Part shown: positions 55,122 through 64,000 of the stretch, one piece after another
Position numbering within the stretch: position 1 is the stretch's first letter
How the letters are laid out: every line of letters starts with the position of its first letter
Notes under the pieces: model-generated
The model's database searches: none
Told to the model about the DNA's origin: nothing
The model's input: only the letters and a program-made list of their open reading frames with translations
Source: Pseudomonas matsuisoli
Lineage (GTDB): Bacteria > Pseudomonadota > Gammaproteobacteria > Pseudomonadales > Pseudomonadaceae
Direction of reading: 5' to 3'
DNA: 64,000 nucleotides
Assembly (NCBI RefSeq): GCF_014647635.1
Contig: NZ_BMPO01000006.1
Coordinates: 233,583-297,582 of the forward strand
Program-made: the position numbers and the translations under genes

Positions 55122-56462
55122 ATGAGTGCCTCCCGACAGCGGGCGTTAATCGTCGACGATGAGCCCGATATCCGCGAACTACTGGAAATCACCCTCGGAA
55201 GGATGAAATTGGACACCCGCAGCGCACGCAACCTCAAGGAAGCGCGTGATTGCCTCGGGCGAGAATCCTTCGATCTTTGCTTGACGGACATGCGCCTACC
55301 CGATGGCAGCGGCATGGATCTGGTCCAATTCATTCAGCAACGCTATCCATTGACGCCAGTGGCCATGATTACCGCCTATGGCAGCATGGATACCGCCGTC
55401 AATGCGCTCAAAGCCGGCGCTTTCGATTTCGTAACCAAACCCGTCGAATTGCCGCGGCTTCGCGAACTCGTCGCGACGGCTTTGCGCTTGAAAGCCAATG
55501 CAGAGGGTGCGACACAAGTCGACGCGCGCCTGTTGGGAAAGTCGCCACCGATGGAGACGCTGCGTAAGCAGATCACCAAGCTGTCGCGCAGCCAGGCGCC
55601 CGTCTACATCAGCGGTGAATCCGGTAGTGGTAAAGAGCTCGTGGCGCGCCTTATCCATGAGCAAGGCCCTCGCATCGACCATCCTTTCGTTCCCGTCAAC
55701 TGCGGCGCCATTCCCTCTGAATTGATGGAAAGTGAGTTCTTCGGCCACCGCAAAGGCAGTTTCACCGGCGCGATGGAAGATAAACAGGGCCTGTTCCAGG
55801 CGGCGAACGGCGGCACGCTCTTCCTCGACGAGGTCGCCGACCTTCCTCTTGCAATGCAGGTGAAACTGCTACGCGCCATCCAGGAAAAAGCCGTACGCGC
55901 CGTCGGCGGCCAGCAAGAAATCGCGGTTGATGTCCGCATCCTCTGCGCCACGCACAAAGACCTTGCCGCCGAAGTCGCTGCAGGGCGTTTCCGCCAAGAT
56001 TTGTACTACCGCCTCAACGTTATCGAACTACGTGTGCCCCCCCTGCGTGAGCGCCGCGAGGACATTCTGTTGTTAGCGGAAAAGATGCTGCAACGCCTGG
56101 CCGATAACGGCAGCAACCCCGCCACGCTAGATGCAGGCGCACAAGAAAAGCTGAAGAACTACCGCTTTCCAGGCAACGTTCGCGAGCTGGAAAACATGCT
56201 TGAGCGCGCCTACACCCTGTGCGAGAACGATGTCATCTGCGCCAACGATCTTCGCCTGGCCGAGGCCCGGCCCTCGGAGCAAAACGGTGAAGTCGGTCTC
56301 GCTCACATCGACAACCTCGAAGACTACCTCGAAGAGCTCGAGCGCAAACTGATCGTCCAGGCCCTGGAAGAAACGCGCTGGAACCGGACAGCGGCGGCTG
56401 AACGGCTCGGCTTATCATTCCGCTCCATGCGTTACCGCCTGAAGAAGCTGGGTATCGATTGA
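55122..56462 (+). CDS. pilR: Type IV pilus response regulator (sigma-54 activator)
   Basis: 446 residues, three bases after pilS. Receiver domain (about 6-118) with phospho-acceptor in DLCLTDMRLPDGSG; AAA+ domain with Walker A GESGSGKELVARLIH, the sigma-54 contact GAFTGA present as GSFTGA (KGSFTGAMEDKQG), and Walker B GGTLFLDEVADL; C-terminal Fis helix-turn-helix (WNRTAAAERLGLSFRSMRYRL). It activates RpoN-dependent pilA transcription. Confidence 0.95.
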   Translation: MSASRQRALIVDDEPDIRELLEITLGRMKLDTRSARNLKEARDCLGRESFDLCLTDMRLPDGSGMDLVQFIQQRYPLTPVAMITAYGSMDTAVNALKAGAFDFVTKPVELPRLRELVATALRLKANAEGATQVDARLLGKSPPMETLRKQITKLSRSQAPVYISGESGSGKELVARLIHEQGPRIDHPFVPVNCGAIPSELMESEFFGHRKGSFTGAMEDKQGLFQAANGGTLFLDEVADLPLAMQVKLLRAIQEKAVRAVGGQQEIAVDVRILCATHKDLAAEVAAGRFRQDLYYRLNVIELRVPPLRERREDILLLAEKMLQRLADNGSNPATLDAGAQEKLKNYRFPGNVRELENMLERAYTLCENDVICANDLRLAEARPSEQNGEVGLAHIDNLEDYLEELERKLIVQALEETRWNRTAAAERLGLSFRSMRYRLKKLGID

Positions 56463-56565
56463 TCAGCACAATCCGGCACGACCCCATCGTGCCGGCCCTG
56501 TGCTTCTTTTAACGCTCACGACACTCGCTATCGCGCAACGAACATCCGGTCGGCGCTCGTCTTTC

Positions 56566-56586
56566 TGTAGGGGCGACTTTAGTCGC
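56566..56586. repeat. Single REP-like repeat after pilR
   Basis: TGTAGGGGCGACTTTAGTCGC, a typical Pseudomonas REP form with a short inner palindrome, in the 190-base gap between convergent pilR and thiO. It may act as a transcript end. Confidence 0.7.
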
Positions 56587-56653
56587 GTTAAGCCACCTCA
56601 CTCGGGACAACATTCGCTACCCACCTTGGCCACTCACCATCAAACACTACACA

Positions 56654-57769
56654 TCAATCAATCACTCCCGGCCGCATGCGCTCCACCGTAGGCCGATATG
56701 GCGCCGGATCGATGATCGCCTCGCGCCCCACCATCAAATCAGTAAGCAACTGACAGGAAGCCGGCGCAAGCACCAGCCCGTTGCGATAATGGCCACAATT
56801 GAGCCATAACCCCTCGTGCCCCTCGACTGCCCCAATGAACGGAATTCCCTCAGGCGCGCCAGGCCGCAGTCCCGCCCAATGCCCTACACGCGGAAAGTTC
56901 GCAAGCCCGGGCAGCAGCTCGAGCGCGGACGCTTCCAAGCTTGCCAATGCGTCGCCAGTCGGCGTTTTGTCGAATCCGGCGTGTTCCAAGGTACTGCCGA
57001 CCAAGACATGGCCGTCACACCGTGGAATGGCATAACGACTCCGCGCCAACACCATCGTCGGCAAGAACTCCGCATCGCATTTATAGAGAATCATCTGCCC
57101 TTTGACCGGCGACACAGGAAGCTGCAAGTGGAGAGCGCTCAGCAAGCTGGCGCTCCAGGCGCCGGACGCGATGACTACCTGATCCGCGTGCAAATTACCC
57201 GCCGCCGTCCTGACGCCAATGACGCGGGATCCCTCCTGGATCAAGTCAGCTACGGCCTGGTTCGGTAGCAAGGTCACGAGCGGGTTCGCAGTAAGCGACG
57301 CCAGCAACGCTTGGACCAAACGCGGATTTCGAACGTTGGCGATATCTGCCCGGTACATCGCACGCGAGAAGCCCTTCCCCAGTCCTCCGACGGCGCGATA
57401 CACCGTTTCGATCGGCACCGATTGCACCGGCGCGCGCTCCTGCTGCGCCCACTCCAGCGCATCCGCCTCATCGTGCATATCCAGCCAATACAACCCAGTC
57501 TGATAGACCTCTGGATCGATACCCGTTTCCGCCGCCAGCGTTGAGCCTAGCGTCGGGTAAATGCCCTGCGACCATTCAGCCAACGCCTTGACCGCCGAGC
57601 CGTGGCGCCACGGATACAACGGTGAAACGATCCCGCCCCCGGCCCAGGACGCCTCACGACCGAAATCAGCACGATCCAACACACAAACCCGCATGCCTGC
57701 CTCAGCCAGCCGCAGGGCTGACAACATGCCGATCACCCCTCCGCCCACCACGATCACGTCCGCAAACAC
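56654..57769 (-). CDS. thiO: Glycine oxidase (thiamine biosynthesis)
   Basis: 371 residues. The start is probably GTG 57769, six bases after GAGGAG, rather than the TTG just before it. FAD-dependent DAO family: VIVVGGGVIGMLSALRLAEAG at the N-terminus, ASWAGGGIVSPLYPWR, and the C-terminal WLNCGHYRNGLVLAP. It oxidises glycine to iminoacetate for thiazole synthesis. It is inserted, in opposite orientation, between pilR and the minor pilin genes, as in other pseudomonads. Confidence 0.92.
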   Translation of the reverse strand: MFADVIVVGGGVIGMLSALRLAEAGMRVCVLDRADFGREASWAGGGIVSPLYPWRHGSAVKALAEWSQGIYPTLGSTLAAETGIDPEVYQTGLYWLDMHDEADALEWAQQERAPVQSVPIETVYRAVGGLGKGFSRAMYRADIANVRNPRLVQALLASLTANPLVTLLPNQAVADLIQEGSRVIGVRTAAGNLHADQVVIASGAWSASLLSALHLQLPVSPVKGQMILYKCDAEFLPTMVLARSRYAIPRCDGHVLVGSTLEHAGFDKTPTGDALASLEASALELLPGLANFPRVGHWAGLRPGAPEGIPFIGAVEGHEGLWLNCGHYRNGLVLAPASCQLLTDLMVGREAIIDPAPYRPTVERMRPGVID

Positions 57770-57889
57770 CAAACACTCCTCGGTAACAGGTCACAAAGCC
57801 AGGGGCGCTTCGTTGACATAAAAAATGCCTGGCATAGAAAAGAAAGCCGGCCAGGAAGGCCGCACATGATAGGTGCAAAGGAGATGCCC

Positions 57890-58396
57890 ATGAACTATCA
57901 ATCGCAGCGCGCGTTCACGCTGGTTGAACTGGCGATTATCGTTTCGCTCATTGCAGTTCTCGTGAGCTTTGCGCTTCCCGCACTGGGAGAGTTACAGGCC
58001 AGGAACGCCAGGGACGCGATAAGAAACGAGCTCATGGCTAGTCTCGCAAACGCACGTTCAACCGCTGTTACGAGTGGGCGCACCGTAGAGCTTTGCGGAT
58101 CTAGCGATGGCGAAGCATGCGATGGAGCATGGTCTTTTGGCTGGCTCGTGCGTGTGAATAAGGAAACAATCCACACACACCGAATGATCAGTCCAGGCCA
58201 ACTTTCATGGCACGGCGTGCGCAAAGTAATTCGCTATCAAGCGAACGGAACGACCTCCCTCAGCAATGGCCGCTTCGTGTTCTGTCCCGCAATGCCGACA
58301 CTTGAAAACTGGCACCTGATAATCAATCGGCAAGGCAGGACCAGAATTGAAACGCGCGCTCCCGACGCACCGTCAAACCGGTACTGTGAGACCTAG
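57890..58396 (+). CDS. fimT: Type IV pilus minor pilin-like protein, FimT/GspH family
   Basis: 168 residues from ATG 57890 (GGAG six bases upstream). Type III signal peptide: basic leader then G/A-FTLVELAIIVSLIAVLVSF, with Ala instead of the usual Gly before Phe (RAFTLVEL) and Glu at +5. The GspH/FimT C-terminal domain holds four cysteines, including ELCGSSDGEACDG. Probably a minor pilin that primes pilus assembly or binds DNA, as reported for FimT. Confidence 0.85.
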   Translation: MNYQSQRAFTLVELAIIVSLIAVLVSFALPALGELQARNARDAIRNELMASLANARSTAVTSGRTVELCGSSDGEACDGAWSFGWLVRVNKETIHTHRMISPGQLSWHGVRKVIRYQANGTTSLSNGRFVFCPAMPTLENWHLIINRQGRTRIETRAPDAPSNRYCET

Positions 58397-58518
58397 TTCA
58401 CCGAGCGACAAGCGAACAGACCGGTCATGCGCGGGCATATGCCGGCCATCCCCCACGTCGAGACATTCGAAAGTCCAGCGAGGATCATTCGTCCCAAGAG
58501 AAATTGGGATCTGAATGC

Positions 58519-59010
58519 ATGCTTAACAGACGCAGCACATCGGGGTTCACGCTTGTGGAACTGATGATCATCGTCGTCCTTCTCGGGGTAGTGACCGCCG
58601 TCGCCTTACCTAGTTTTTCGCAACTGGTCAGTGGCAACCGGACGCAGTCGGCAGCTTCGGAGCTCACGGCCCTGCTGCAGTTCAGTCGCGAATCTGCGTT
58701 GACACGTCGCGCAGCAGCAACAGTGTGTCTAGACGACAGCACCGTGTGGTTCGTGAGCCCTGGTAACCAATGCGATCAGGACAACACGCTACGAACCATG
58801 GAAGTAGCTGCTGGCGTACAAGTCGCGACCTCGGACGATAGCCTTGTCTTCCGCCACAACGGCAGTGCACCGGAACAGACCATCGTTCTCTGCCACGACG
58901 AAGACTTTGCCAATGGCTACACACTGACAGTCCAATCGAGCGGCTTGGTACGCAGCTCCAAGCGCGGGCAGACTGCCGATGAACAACCAATGAGCAGTTG
59001 CGAACCATGA
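58519..59010 (+). CDS. fimU: Type IV pilus minor pilin, FimU/GspH family
   Basis: 163 residues from ATG 58519; the ribosome site is weak. The prepilin peptidase site is RSTSG-FTLVELMIIVVLLG with Glu5. The GspH domain follows (CLDDSTVWFVSPGNQCDQ, CHDEDFANGYTLTVQSSGLV). In P. aeruginosa FimU joins PilVWX in the pilus-tip priming complex. It overlaps pilV by four bases. Confidence 0.88.
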   Translation: MLNRRSTSGFTLVELMIIVVLLGVVTAVALPSFSQLVSGNRTQSAASELTALLQFSRESALTRRAAATVCLDDSTVWFVSPGNQCDQDNTLRTMEVAAGVQVATSDDSLVFRHNGSAPEQTIVLCHDEDFANGYTLTVQSSGLVRSSKRGQTADEQPMSSCEP

Positions 59011-59525
59011 TCACAGGACTAAAACGAGAACAGACCGGCTTCAGCATGATTGAAGTGCTCATCACCATGGTCCTGATCTGCATCGGTGTCCTGGGAATGA
59101 TGGCCTTGCAGGGCCGTACGATTCAGTACACCCAAGATGCCGTGCAGCGCAACGTTGCGGCAGGGTTAGCCATTGAACTCGTAGAAATGATGCGTGCACG
59201 TCCCGAAGGCCTGCCTGGTACTTCCGGCTTTCTAAAGGGCGCGAACGCCGATTTCCCGGCCAAACCTGACAAATGCACACCGTTGCCAGACGACACTGAA
59301 GACCAACTGGGCTGTTGGGCGGCGAAGGCCGCTCAAGTCCTTCCTGGCGATTCAGAGCTAATGAAAAGCGAATACCACGTATGCCGTTCCAAGACCCGTG
59401 GTAATTGCACCAACGATGGTGATGCGATCGAGATTCGTATTGCCTGGCGAGTCCGCGCGGGCGAATGCGAAGTTCAGGGCGGCGATGCCACCGTATGCTC
59501 CTACACCCTTAGAACCCAGCTTTAA
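59007..59525 (+). CDS. pilV: Type IV pilus minor pilin PilV
   Basis: 172 residues from ATG 59007, which overlaps the fimU stop (ATGA). Prepilin site REQTG-FSMIEVLITMVLICIG, followed by the PilV-typical GLAIELVEMMRARPEG segment and several Cys in the C-terminal half (CTPLPDDTEDQLGCW, CRSKTRGNC). Component of the minor pilin complex at the pilus tip. Confidence 0.92.
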   Translation: MITGLKREQTGFSMIEVLITMVLICIGVLGMMALQGRTIQYTQDAVQRNVAAGLAIELVEMMRARPEGLPGTSGFLKGANADFPAKPDKCTPLPDDTEDQLGCWAAKAAQVLPGDSELMKSEYHVCRSKTRGNCTNDGDAIEIRIAWRVRAGECEVQGGDATVCSYTLRTQL

Positions 59526-59533
59526 GGACAGCC

Positions 59534-60388
59534 ATGAACAACGTTCATCAACGTGGACTATCGCTGGTTGAACTGCTGGTCGCGTTAGCAATAAGCAGTT
59601 TTTTGATCCTTGGCGTGACTCAGCTCTACATCGACAATAAGCGCAGCTATGTATTCCAGCAGAGCCAGTCACAAAATTCAGAAACTGCACGATATGCGCT
59701 TTTAATACTGCAACAGGAACTGGCAAAAACCGGTTATCGACGCCGACCCGACGAAGCTTTCGAAGGCGCGTTCCCCGCATCCAATGTTGGTGAGTGCGAC
59801 TTTGCTCCTGGCACGACTTTGATAACGGCTAAAGACTACAGCGCGACAAATTCCAATAAACAAAATGCGGAAGCAGGAATATGTCTGCGCTACCAGCCTA
59901 GATCCGAGCACGACTTGGACTGCCTAGGTAATGCAGTCACAAATACAACCGGAATCGATAAACCGTATACAAGTACGAGCGAAATCGTCGTTCAGCGATT
60001 CTACGTCGCGGGCGATACGTTCAGGTGCGAGAGTAGGCGAACCGACAAGGACGGTACCGCAAAGGGGAACACATCCAGCGCGGAACTAACGAGCGGACTG
60101 ACGGCCCTGAAGTACGAGTTCGGCGTAGGTACCGCAGCGGATAACCGCGCCATCACGAACTACACCGGTGACCCCACTGATAAACCTATTCTTGCAGTCC
60201 GATACACAGTCTTGCTGGAAAGCGGTGCTAATTTAAGAGAAAGCGTCGGCGCCGATGATGCGTTGGCCGAATGGCAAACACTGACAAACGCAGACGCCGC
60301 TGAAATGGCTTCACTCAAAACAGCCGACGAGCGCCAGCTGTATCAAGTATTCCAGAACATGATTGCCTTAAGGAACTTGCTGCCGTGA
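59534..60388 (+). CDS. pilW: Type IV pilus assembly protein PilW
   Basis: 284 residues with an AAGGA site. Prepilin-type N-terminus QRG-LSLVELLVALAISSFLILG, with Leu instead of Phe at +1. The PilW-family C-terminal domain ends in KTADERQLYQVFQNMIALRNL, typical for PilW. Large minor pilin of the tip complex. It overlaps pilX (GTGA). Confidence 0.92.
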   Translation: MNNVHQRGLSLVELLVALAISSFLILGVTQLYIDNKRSYVFQQSQSQNSETARYALLILQQELAKTGYRRRPDEAFEGAFPASNVGECDFAPGTTLITAKDYSATNSNKQNAEAGICLRYQPRSEHDLDCLGNAVTNTTGIDKPYTSTSEIVVQRFYVAGDTFRCESRRTDKDGTAKGNTSSAELTSGLTALKYEFGVGTAADNRAITNYTGDPTDKPILAVRYTVLLESGANLRESVGADDALAEWQTLTNADAAEMASLKTADERQLYQVFQNMIALRNLLP

Positions 60389-60912
60389 GAAGGAATTTTC
60401 CAAGACGACAATCTGGCGCTGCGCTCTTTATCGCGTTGATCATGTTGTTGATCATTACCCTCTTGGCAGTATCGAGCGCTAGAGAGGTAACACTTGAATA
60501 CCGAATGACCGGAAACTTTCTAGAGCAACAACGCTTACTAAACGCAGCAGAGTCCGCACTTCGCGAAGGTGAACGATCAATTACGGCGCCGGCCAAGCCC
60601 TTGAATGCAACAACGACCTGCGCACCCAAAAAGCCGTGTTTGCTAGATCAAGATCCCGAGTATAAACAGGTATTCGAAAAAGGGGTTGCATACGGAGGTG
60701 CCGACAACAATGAAGGCCCAAGCAACATTGATATCACCTGGTATGCAGTCCCTCTACCTGCAGACATTCCAAACGGGCAGGCCGAAGACCCCGAATACGG
60801 GAACCTGATGCAAGGGATCGGTACTTTTAGATATGAAGTTAACAGCGAGTCGCGCAATGCCCAAGGGGAAACTACGCGTTTGCGCTCCACTACGGCCAAG
60901 GTATTTAACTAA
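60385..60912 (+). CDS. pilX: Type IV pilus assembly protein PilX
   Basis: 175 residues from GTG 60385. The basic N-terminus and RRQSG-AALFIALIMLLIITLLAV segment are typical of PilX, which lacks a normal Glu5. The SSAREVTLEYRMTGNFLEQQRLLNAAESALREGE motif is diagnostic. It is a minor pilin required for assembly, acting with PilY1 encoded next. Confidence 0.92.
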   Translation: MRRNFPRRQSGAALFIALIMLLIITLLAVSSAREVTLEYRMTGNFLEQQRLLNAAESALREGERSITAPAKPLNATTTCAPKKPCLLDQDPEYKQVFEKGVAYGGADNNEGPSNIDITWYAVPLPADIPNGQAEDPEYGNLMQGIGTFRYEVNSESRNAQGETTRLRSTTAKVFN

Positions 60913-60914
60913 TC

Positions 60915-63900
60915 ATGATTAGAGCGCATGTAAAATCTAAGCGAGCGCGCCTTGCAGCCATCAGCTTCGCAGCCAGCAGCTTCTTTTGCTTCGGTATCGG
61001 ACAAACGCAGGCCTCGCTGTTAAGTATCAGTCAAAAACCGTTAGTTCTATCTGACAGCGTTGCTCCAAATCTTATCCTTAGCCTCGATAACTCTGGCAGC
61101 ATGCGCTGGGCGTTTGTACCGGATGATGCTCGTACATTAGATACTACACGTCGCGTAAAATCAGCAGCATTCAATCCGATGTATTACGACCCAAACATTA
61201 CCTACCGCACACCGGTTAAATACGATAGTAACGGACAAATTTCTCAAACGCCCTATAGCACAACCTTCACGAAAGCCTGGAACAATGGCTTCTTACCGGA
61301 TACCACCAGAGGCTCGCTGGATCTTTCTACCGACTATAAAGTGACGTGGGCGTATCCAACCGAAAATGCGCTTCCAACTCAATACGGGCAAAGCAATGAT
61401 AATCCTCGACTAGCGGTAAACCCCCAGTCAGACTTCCTTCTTTCCCCGAATTCATTAAATACCACTTATCAGGACTCGCGCACCGGCATAAAGTACTCAG
61501 TTACGGGAAATGCCATTGATTGCAAGGCAAACGTACCCGGCTTCCCAAACGCTAGCTGTAGCTTCAACTGGTGGACTCGCCGTTATGAAATTGATCTAAC
61601 GCAGAAAGGGGTTCCCGCTTATTACTACCGATACAAGAGTAATTTAGCCTCTTGCAGAACGACCAACGAAGATTGCTATGATCTTGTATTCGTCTCTGCG
61701 ACCTCGGGAGTGGTGAGAGCAGATGATAAAGCGAGTGGTACTGATGAAAGGCAGAACTTTTCTAACTGGTATTCTTTCTACCGAAATCGCGCGCTAGCAA
61801 CAATAAGTGCTGCGAACCTATCATTCACAGATTTACCTCAATCCATACGTGTAACTTGGCAAACTATCAGTGGCTGTAACTCACCGATACGCGATGGTGC
61901 TCTTTGTGGATCGAACTTTATTGGCACTTTTACTGACGCTCGCAAAGGCGACTTCTTTTCCTGGCTTCCAAGCATCCGGTTCGGCGGGGGAACGCCCTTG
62001 TTCGAGGCCACGTCGCGGGCAGGGGAACTACTTAAGAAGGACGCTGCTTGGCGTGAAAATCCCGCCGGCACGGACGAAGCAGCCCGAGGAAAAATCTACA
62101 GCTGCCGACCTAGCTTCCATGTGCTAATGACGGACGGTGTCTGGAGCGGAGATGGTACAGGCCACAAATTACCAGGTGAAAGCAATAGTTTTGGAAACTA
62201 CGACAATAAAAGCCATACTCGCGGAGACAATAGCGAGTACTCACCGGCCGCGCCTTTTGCGGACGGCGTGCCAAACACGCTAGCGGATCTTGCCCTTTAC
62301 TATTGGGCTAACGATCTCATGCCAGGCCTTGCTAATAACGTCAAACCTGTAATTAATGTCGCTTCAGCTAATCCCTTTTCAAATCCGCGCAATAATCCAG
62401 CAACTTGGCAGCACATGGTGAACTATACGGTTAGTTTTGGTCTTAGCGCAGCGCTGGACAGGAACAACGTGCCTTGGACTGGAGAAACTTACGCAGGAGC
62501 GGGTTATGAAGCGCTTTTAAGCGGCAAAGCAACGTGGTGGCCTTTAAACAACTTAGGCAACGAGCAAATCAACGATCAGGGAAAGGTCTACGACCTCTGG
62601 CACGCTGCAGTCAACTCCCGAGGTGAATTCTTCAATGCAGATAGCCCAGATAAAGTCGTAGATGCATTTGCTCAGATCATTAATCGTATCGGGAATTATG
62701 CAACCTCCTCGACGCGCCCAGCGGTCGCAGCATCGCAAACAACAGACTCCACGCAAAGGGAGATTTACGAGACTGAATTCTCTAGTGGGGACTGGAGCGG
62801 AGATGTCAAGCGCTACAATCTCAATGCAGCGGGTGCCCGAACTCTTGTATGGAGCGCGAAAAGCAAGTTAGTAGCAGCACGCACCGTCAAGATGGCCAGT
62901 ACGGATGGGACAGTTGGATTACAAAATTTCACCTGGGGCAATCTAAACGCAGCTCAACGTGACTATCTAAACGTTAATCCGTTTAGCACCAGCCAAGCTT
63001 CGGATCTTCTGGGCGAACCGCGTACGGAATACATCAGAGGCGTGCGCACCCGCGAGGGCACCGGTAGCACCGACTTCCGCCCGCGCAGCACCGTGCTCGG
63101 CGATATCGTAAATTCGACTCCGGTATTGGTGAAAGCCGCGCAATACGTGCCCTATCTTGCGGATCGTATTGACGGCAGCGCAGGCACCTATGCATCGTTC
63201 CAGAGAACAGTAGCTACACGTACGCCAGTCGTCTATGTAGGCGCGAATGACGGCATGCTGCATGGGTTTAACGCTGAGACAGGCGATGAAACCTTCGCCT
63301 TCATTCCGACTGCTGTGTTTCCGAACCTGAGTCGCCTAACAGGGCAGAACTACAAATCCGGCGGCCATCGCTTCTACGTGGATGGGACACCTGTGGTATC
63401 TGACGTGTACTACGATAATGAGTGGCATACCGTGCTAATCGGTACGTTAAGGGGAGGCGGTCGCTCGCTGTTTGCCTTGGACGTTACCAACCCAGGCGAT
63501 GTAAAGCTTCTCTGGGAGTTCTCCCATGAGGATCTAGGCTATACCTTCGCAACCCCCACAGTAGCCCGACTGAACAACGGCAAGTGGGCAGTCGTAACTG
63601 GCAACGGCTACGGCAACCAGAACGGTAGTACACCTGACAAGGCAGCACTGTTTGTGCTCGATGTGAAGACCGGCGCCCAACTCACACCCGATCAAAAACC
63701 TCTGGTAGTTACGGGCGATACCACCAAGGCGAACGGTCTCTCCAGCGTCCGGCTGGCCGACAATAATAGCGATGGTATCGCTGACTATGCTTACGCTGGC
63801 GATCTACAGGGCAATCTGTGGCGCTTTGATTTGTTCGATGCTTCGACGACCGCGTCAGATACGCCTTTCTCGAGTACAGGAGTGAGCATTTCATACAACG

Positions 63901-64000
63901 CTAAACCGCTGTTCAAGGCAGTTGACGCGAACGGCAACGCACAGGCAATCACAGCACCTCCATCACTTGTACGACACCCCACTCAGCGCGGCTATCTGGT
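60915..64000 (+). CDS. pilY1: Type IV pilus tip adhesin PilY1 (partial, runs past the window end)
   Basis: Open from ATG 60915 to the window edge, about 1028 residues, with no stop seen. Signal peptide to about TQA (residue 33). The N-terminal von Willebrand A-like part has the MIDAS motif DNSGSM (Asp58, Ser60, Ser62). The C-terminal beta-propeller has GANDGMLHGFNAETG and a calcium-binding loop DNNSDGIADYAYAGDLQGNL starting at residue 949, as in P. aeruginosa PilY1. It caps the minor pilin complex and acts in adhesion, twitching and surface sensing. It is visibly A+T richer than the rest of the window. Confidence 0.93.
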   Translation, partial: MIRAHVKSKRARLAAISFAASSFFCFGIGQTQASLLSISQKPLVLSDSVAPNLILSLDNSGSMRWAFVPDDARTLDTTRRVKSAAFNPMYYDPNITYRTPVKYDSNGQISQTPYSTTFTKAWNNGFLPDTTRGSLDLSTDYKVTWAYPTENALPTQYGQSNDNPRLAVNPQSDFLLSPNSLNTTYQDSRTGIKYSVTGNAIDCKANVPGFPNASCSFNWWTRRYEIDLTQKGVPAYYYRYKSNLASCRTTNEDCYDLVFVSATSGVVRADDKASGTDERQNFSNWYSFYRNRALATISAANLSFTDLPQSIRVTWQTISGCNSPIRDGALCGSNFIGTFTDARKGDFFSWLPSIRFGGGTPLFEATSRAGELLKKDAAWRENPAGTDEAARGKIYSCRPSFHVLMTDGVWSGDGTGHKLPGESNSFGNYDNKSHTRGDNSEYSPAAPFADGVPNTLADLALYYWANDLMPGLANNVKPVINVASANPFSNPRNNPATWQHMVNYTVSFGLSAALDRNNVPWTGETYAGAGYEALLSGKATWWPLNNLGNEQINDQGKVYDLWHAAVNSRGEFFNADSPDKVVDAFAQIINRIGNYATSSTRPAVAASQTTDSTQREIYETEFSSGDWSGDVKRYNLNAAGARTLVWSAKSKLVAARTVKMASTDGTVGLQNFTWGNLNAAQRDYLNVNPFSTSQASDLLGEPRTEYIRGVRTREGTGSTDFRPRSTVLGDIVNSTPVLVKAAQYVPYLADRIDGSAGTYASFQRTVATRTPVVYVGANDGMLHGFNAETGDETFAFIPTAVFPNLSRLTGQNYKSGGHRFYVDGTPVVSDVYYDNEWHTVLIGTLRGGGRSLFALDVTNPGDVKLLWEFSHEDLGYTFATPTVARLNNGKWAVVTGNGYGNQNGSTPDKAALFVLDVKTGAQLTPDQKPLVVTGDTTKANGLSSVRLADNNSDGIADYAYAGDLQGNLWRFDLFDASTTASDTPFSSTGVSISYNAKPLFKAVDANGNAQAITAPPSLVRHPTQRGYL

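Noticed and set aside
61838-63982. Short minus-strand frames opposite pilY1
   Set aside because: The plus strand is continuously open with clear PilY1 motifs across the whole stretch.

Overview
The window is a chromosomal segment of a gammaproteobacterium of the Pseudomonas group (Pseudomonas or a close relative such as Stutzerimonas; I cannot fix the species). The basis is the tmRNA with an ANDDNY...ALAA tag, Pseudomonas-type REP repeats, the PP0621-pilS-pilR order, the glpFKRD block and a fimTU-pilVWXY1 minor pilin operon. Most of the window is GC-rich; the minor pilin end is visibly richer in A+T.

Layout. 1-970: a small secreted protein and the tmRNA gene ssrA with its terminator. 1.2-15.1 kb: an apparently complete N-methylglutamate-type methylamine pathway. 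It has an Amt transporter; a glutamine-synthetase-III-like enzyme (glnT/gmaS); a three-gene glutamate-synthase-like set (glxB/C/D or mgsA/B/C); an XRE-cupin regulator; purU; folD; and a four-subunit sarcosine-oxidase/N-methylglutamate-dehydrogenase set (soxBDAG or mgdABCD). 15.1-30.6 kb: a catabolic cluster with an NCS1 permease, a luciferase-like monooxygenase, a four-gene ABC importer, a RibBA-like protein with a degenerate GTP cyclohydrolase half, a DUF1330 protein, a NUDIX hydrolase, a GntR/FCD regulator, a carboxymuconolactone-decarboxylase-like protein, two aldehyde dehydrogenases (one GabD-like), a flavin reductase, an alpha/beta hydrolase and a DUF1185 protein. Its enzyme set resembles two-component flavin-dependent opening of pyridine rings (trigonelline and pyridine pathways), which ends in succinate semialdehyde. 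Four copies of a TGGTATACCA-like palindrome lie at its promoters. 30.8-33.5 kb: TetR-MFS pair and an SDR. 33.5-41.3 kb: a 2-aminoethylphosphonate cluster (hydratase, FAD oxidoreductase, binding protein, phnX, permease, ATPase, LysR) with no phnW transaminase.

41.5-45.6 kb: a secreted lipocalin-like protein, a LysR regulator, two small unknown proteins and a LOV-domain hybrid histidine kinase (a probable blue-light sensor). 46-51 kb: glycerol use (glpD, glpR, glpK, glpF). 51-53 kb: a REP-rich spacer and nadE. 53.3-64 kb: PP0621-like protein, pilS, pilR, thiO on the other strand, then fimT/fimU-like, pilV, pilW, pilX and pilY1, which runs off the window end.

My central inference is that the first two catabolic blocks form one system. 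An N-methylated heterocycle such as trigonelline would be imported and opened, giving methylamine, formate and succinate semialdehyde. Methylamine would then pass through gamma-glutamylmethylamide and N-methylglutamate to glutamate plus a C1 unit, which FolD and PurU process to formate. The FAD oxidoreductase of the phosphonate cluster could also release methylamine from N-methylated aminoethylphosphonate. Substrates are inferred from gene content, not shown by the sequence.
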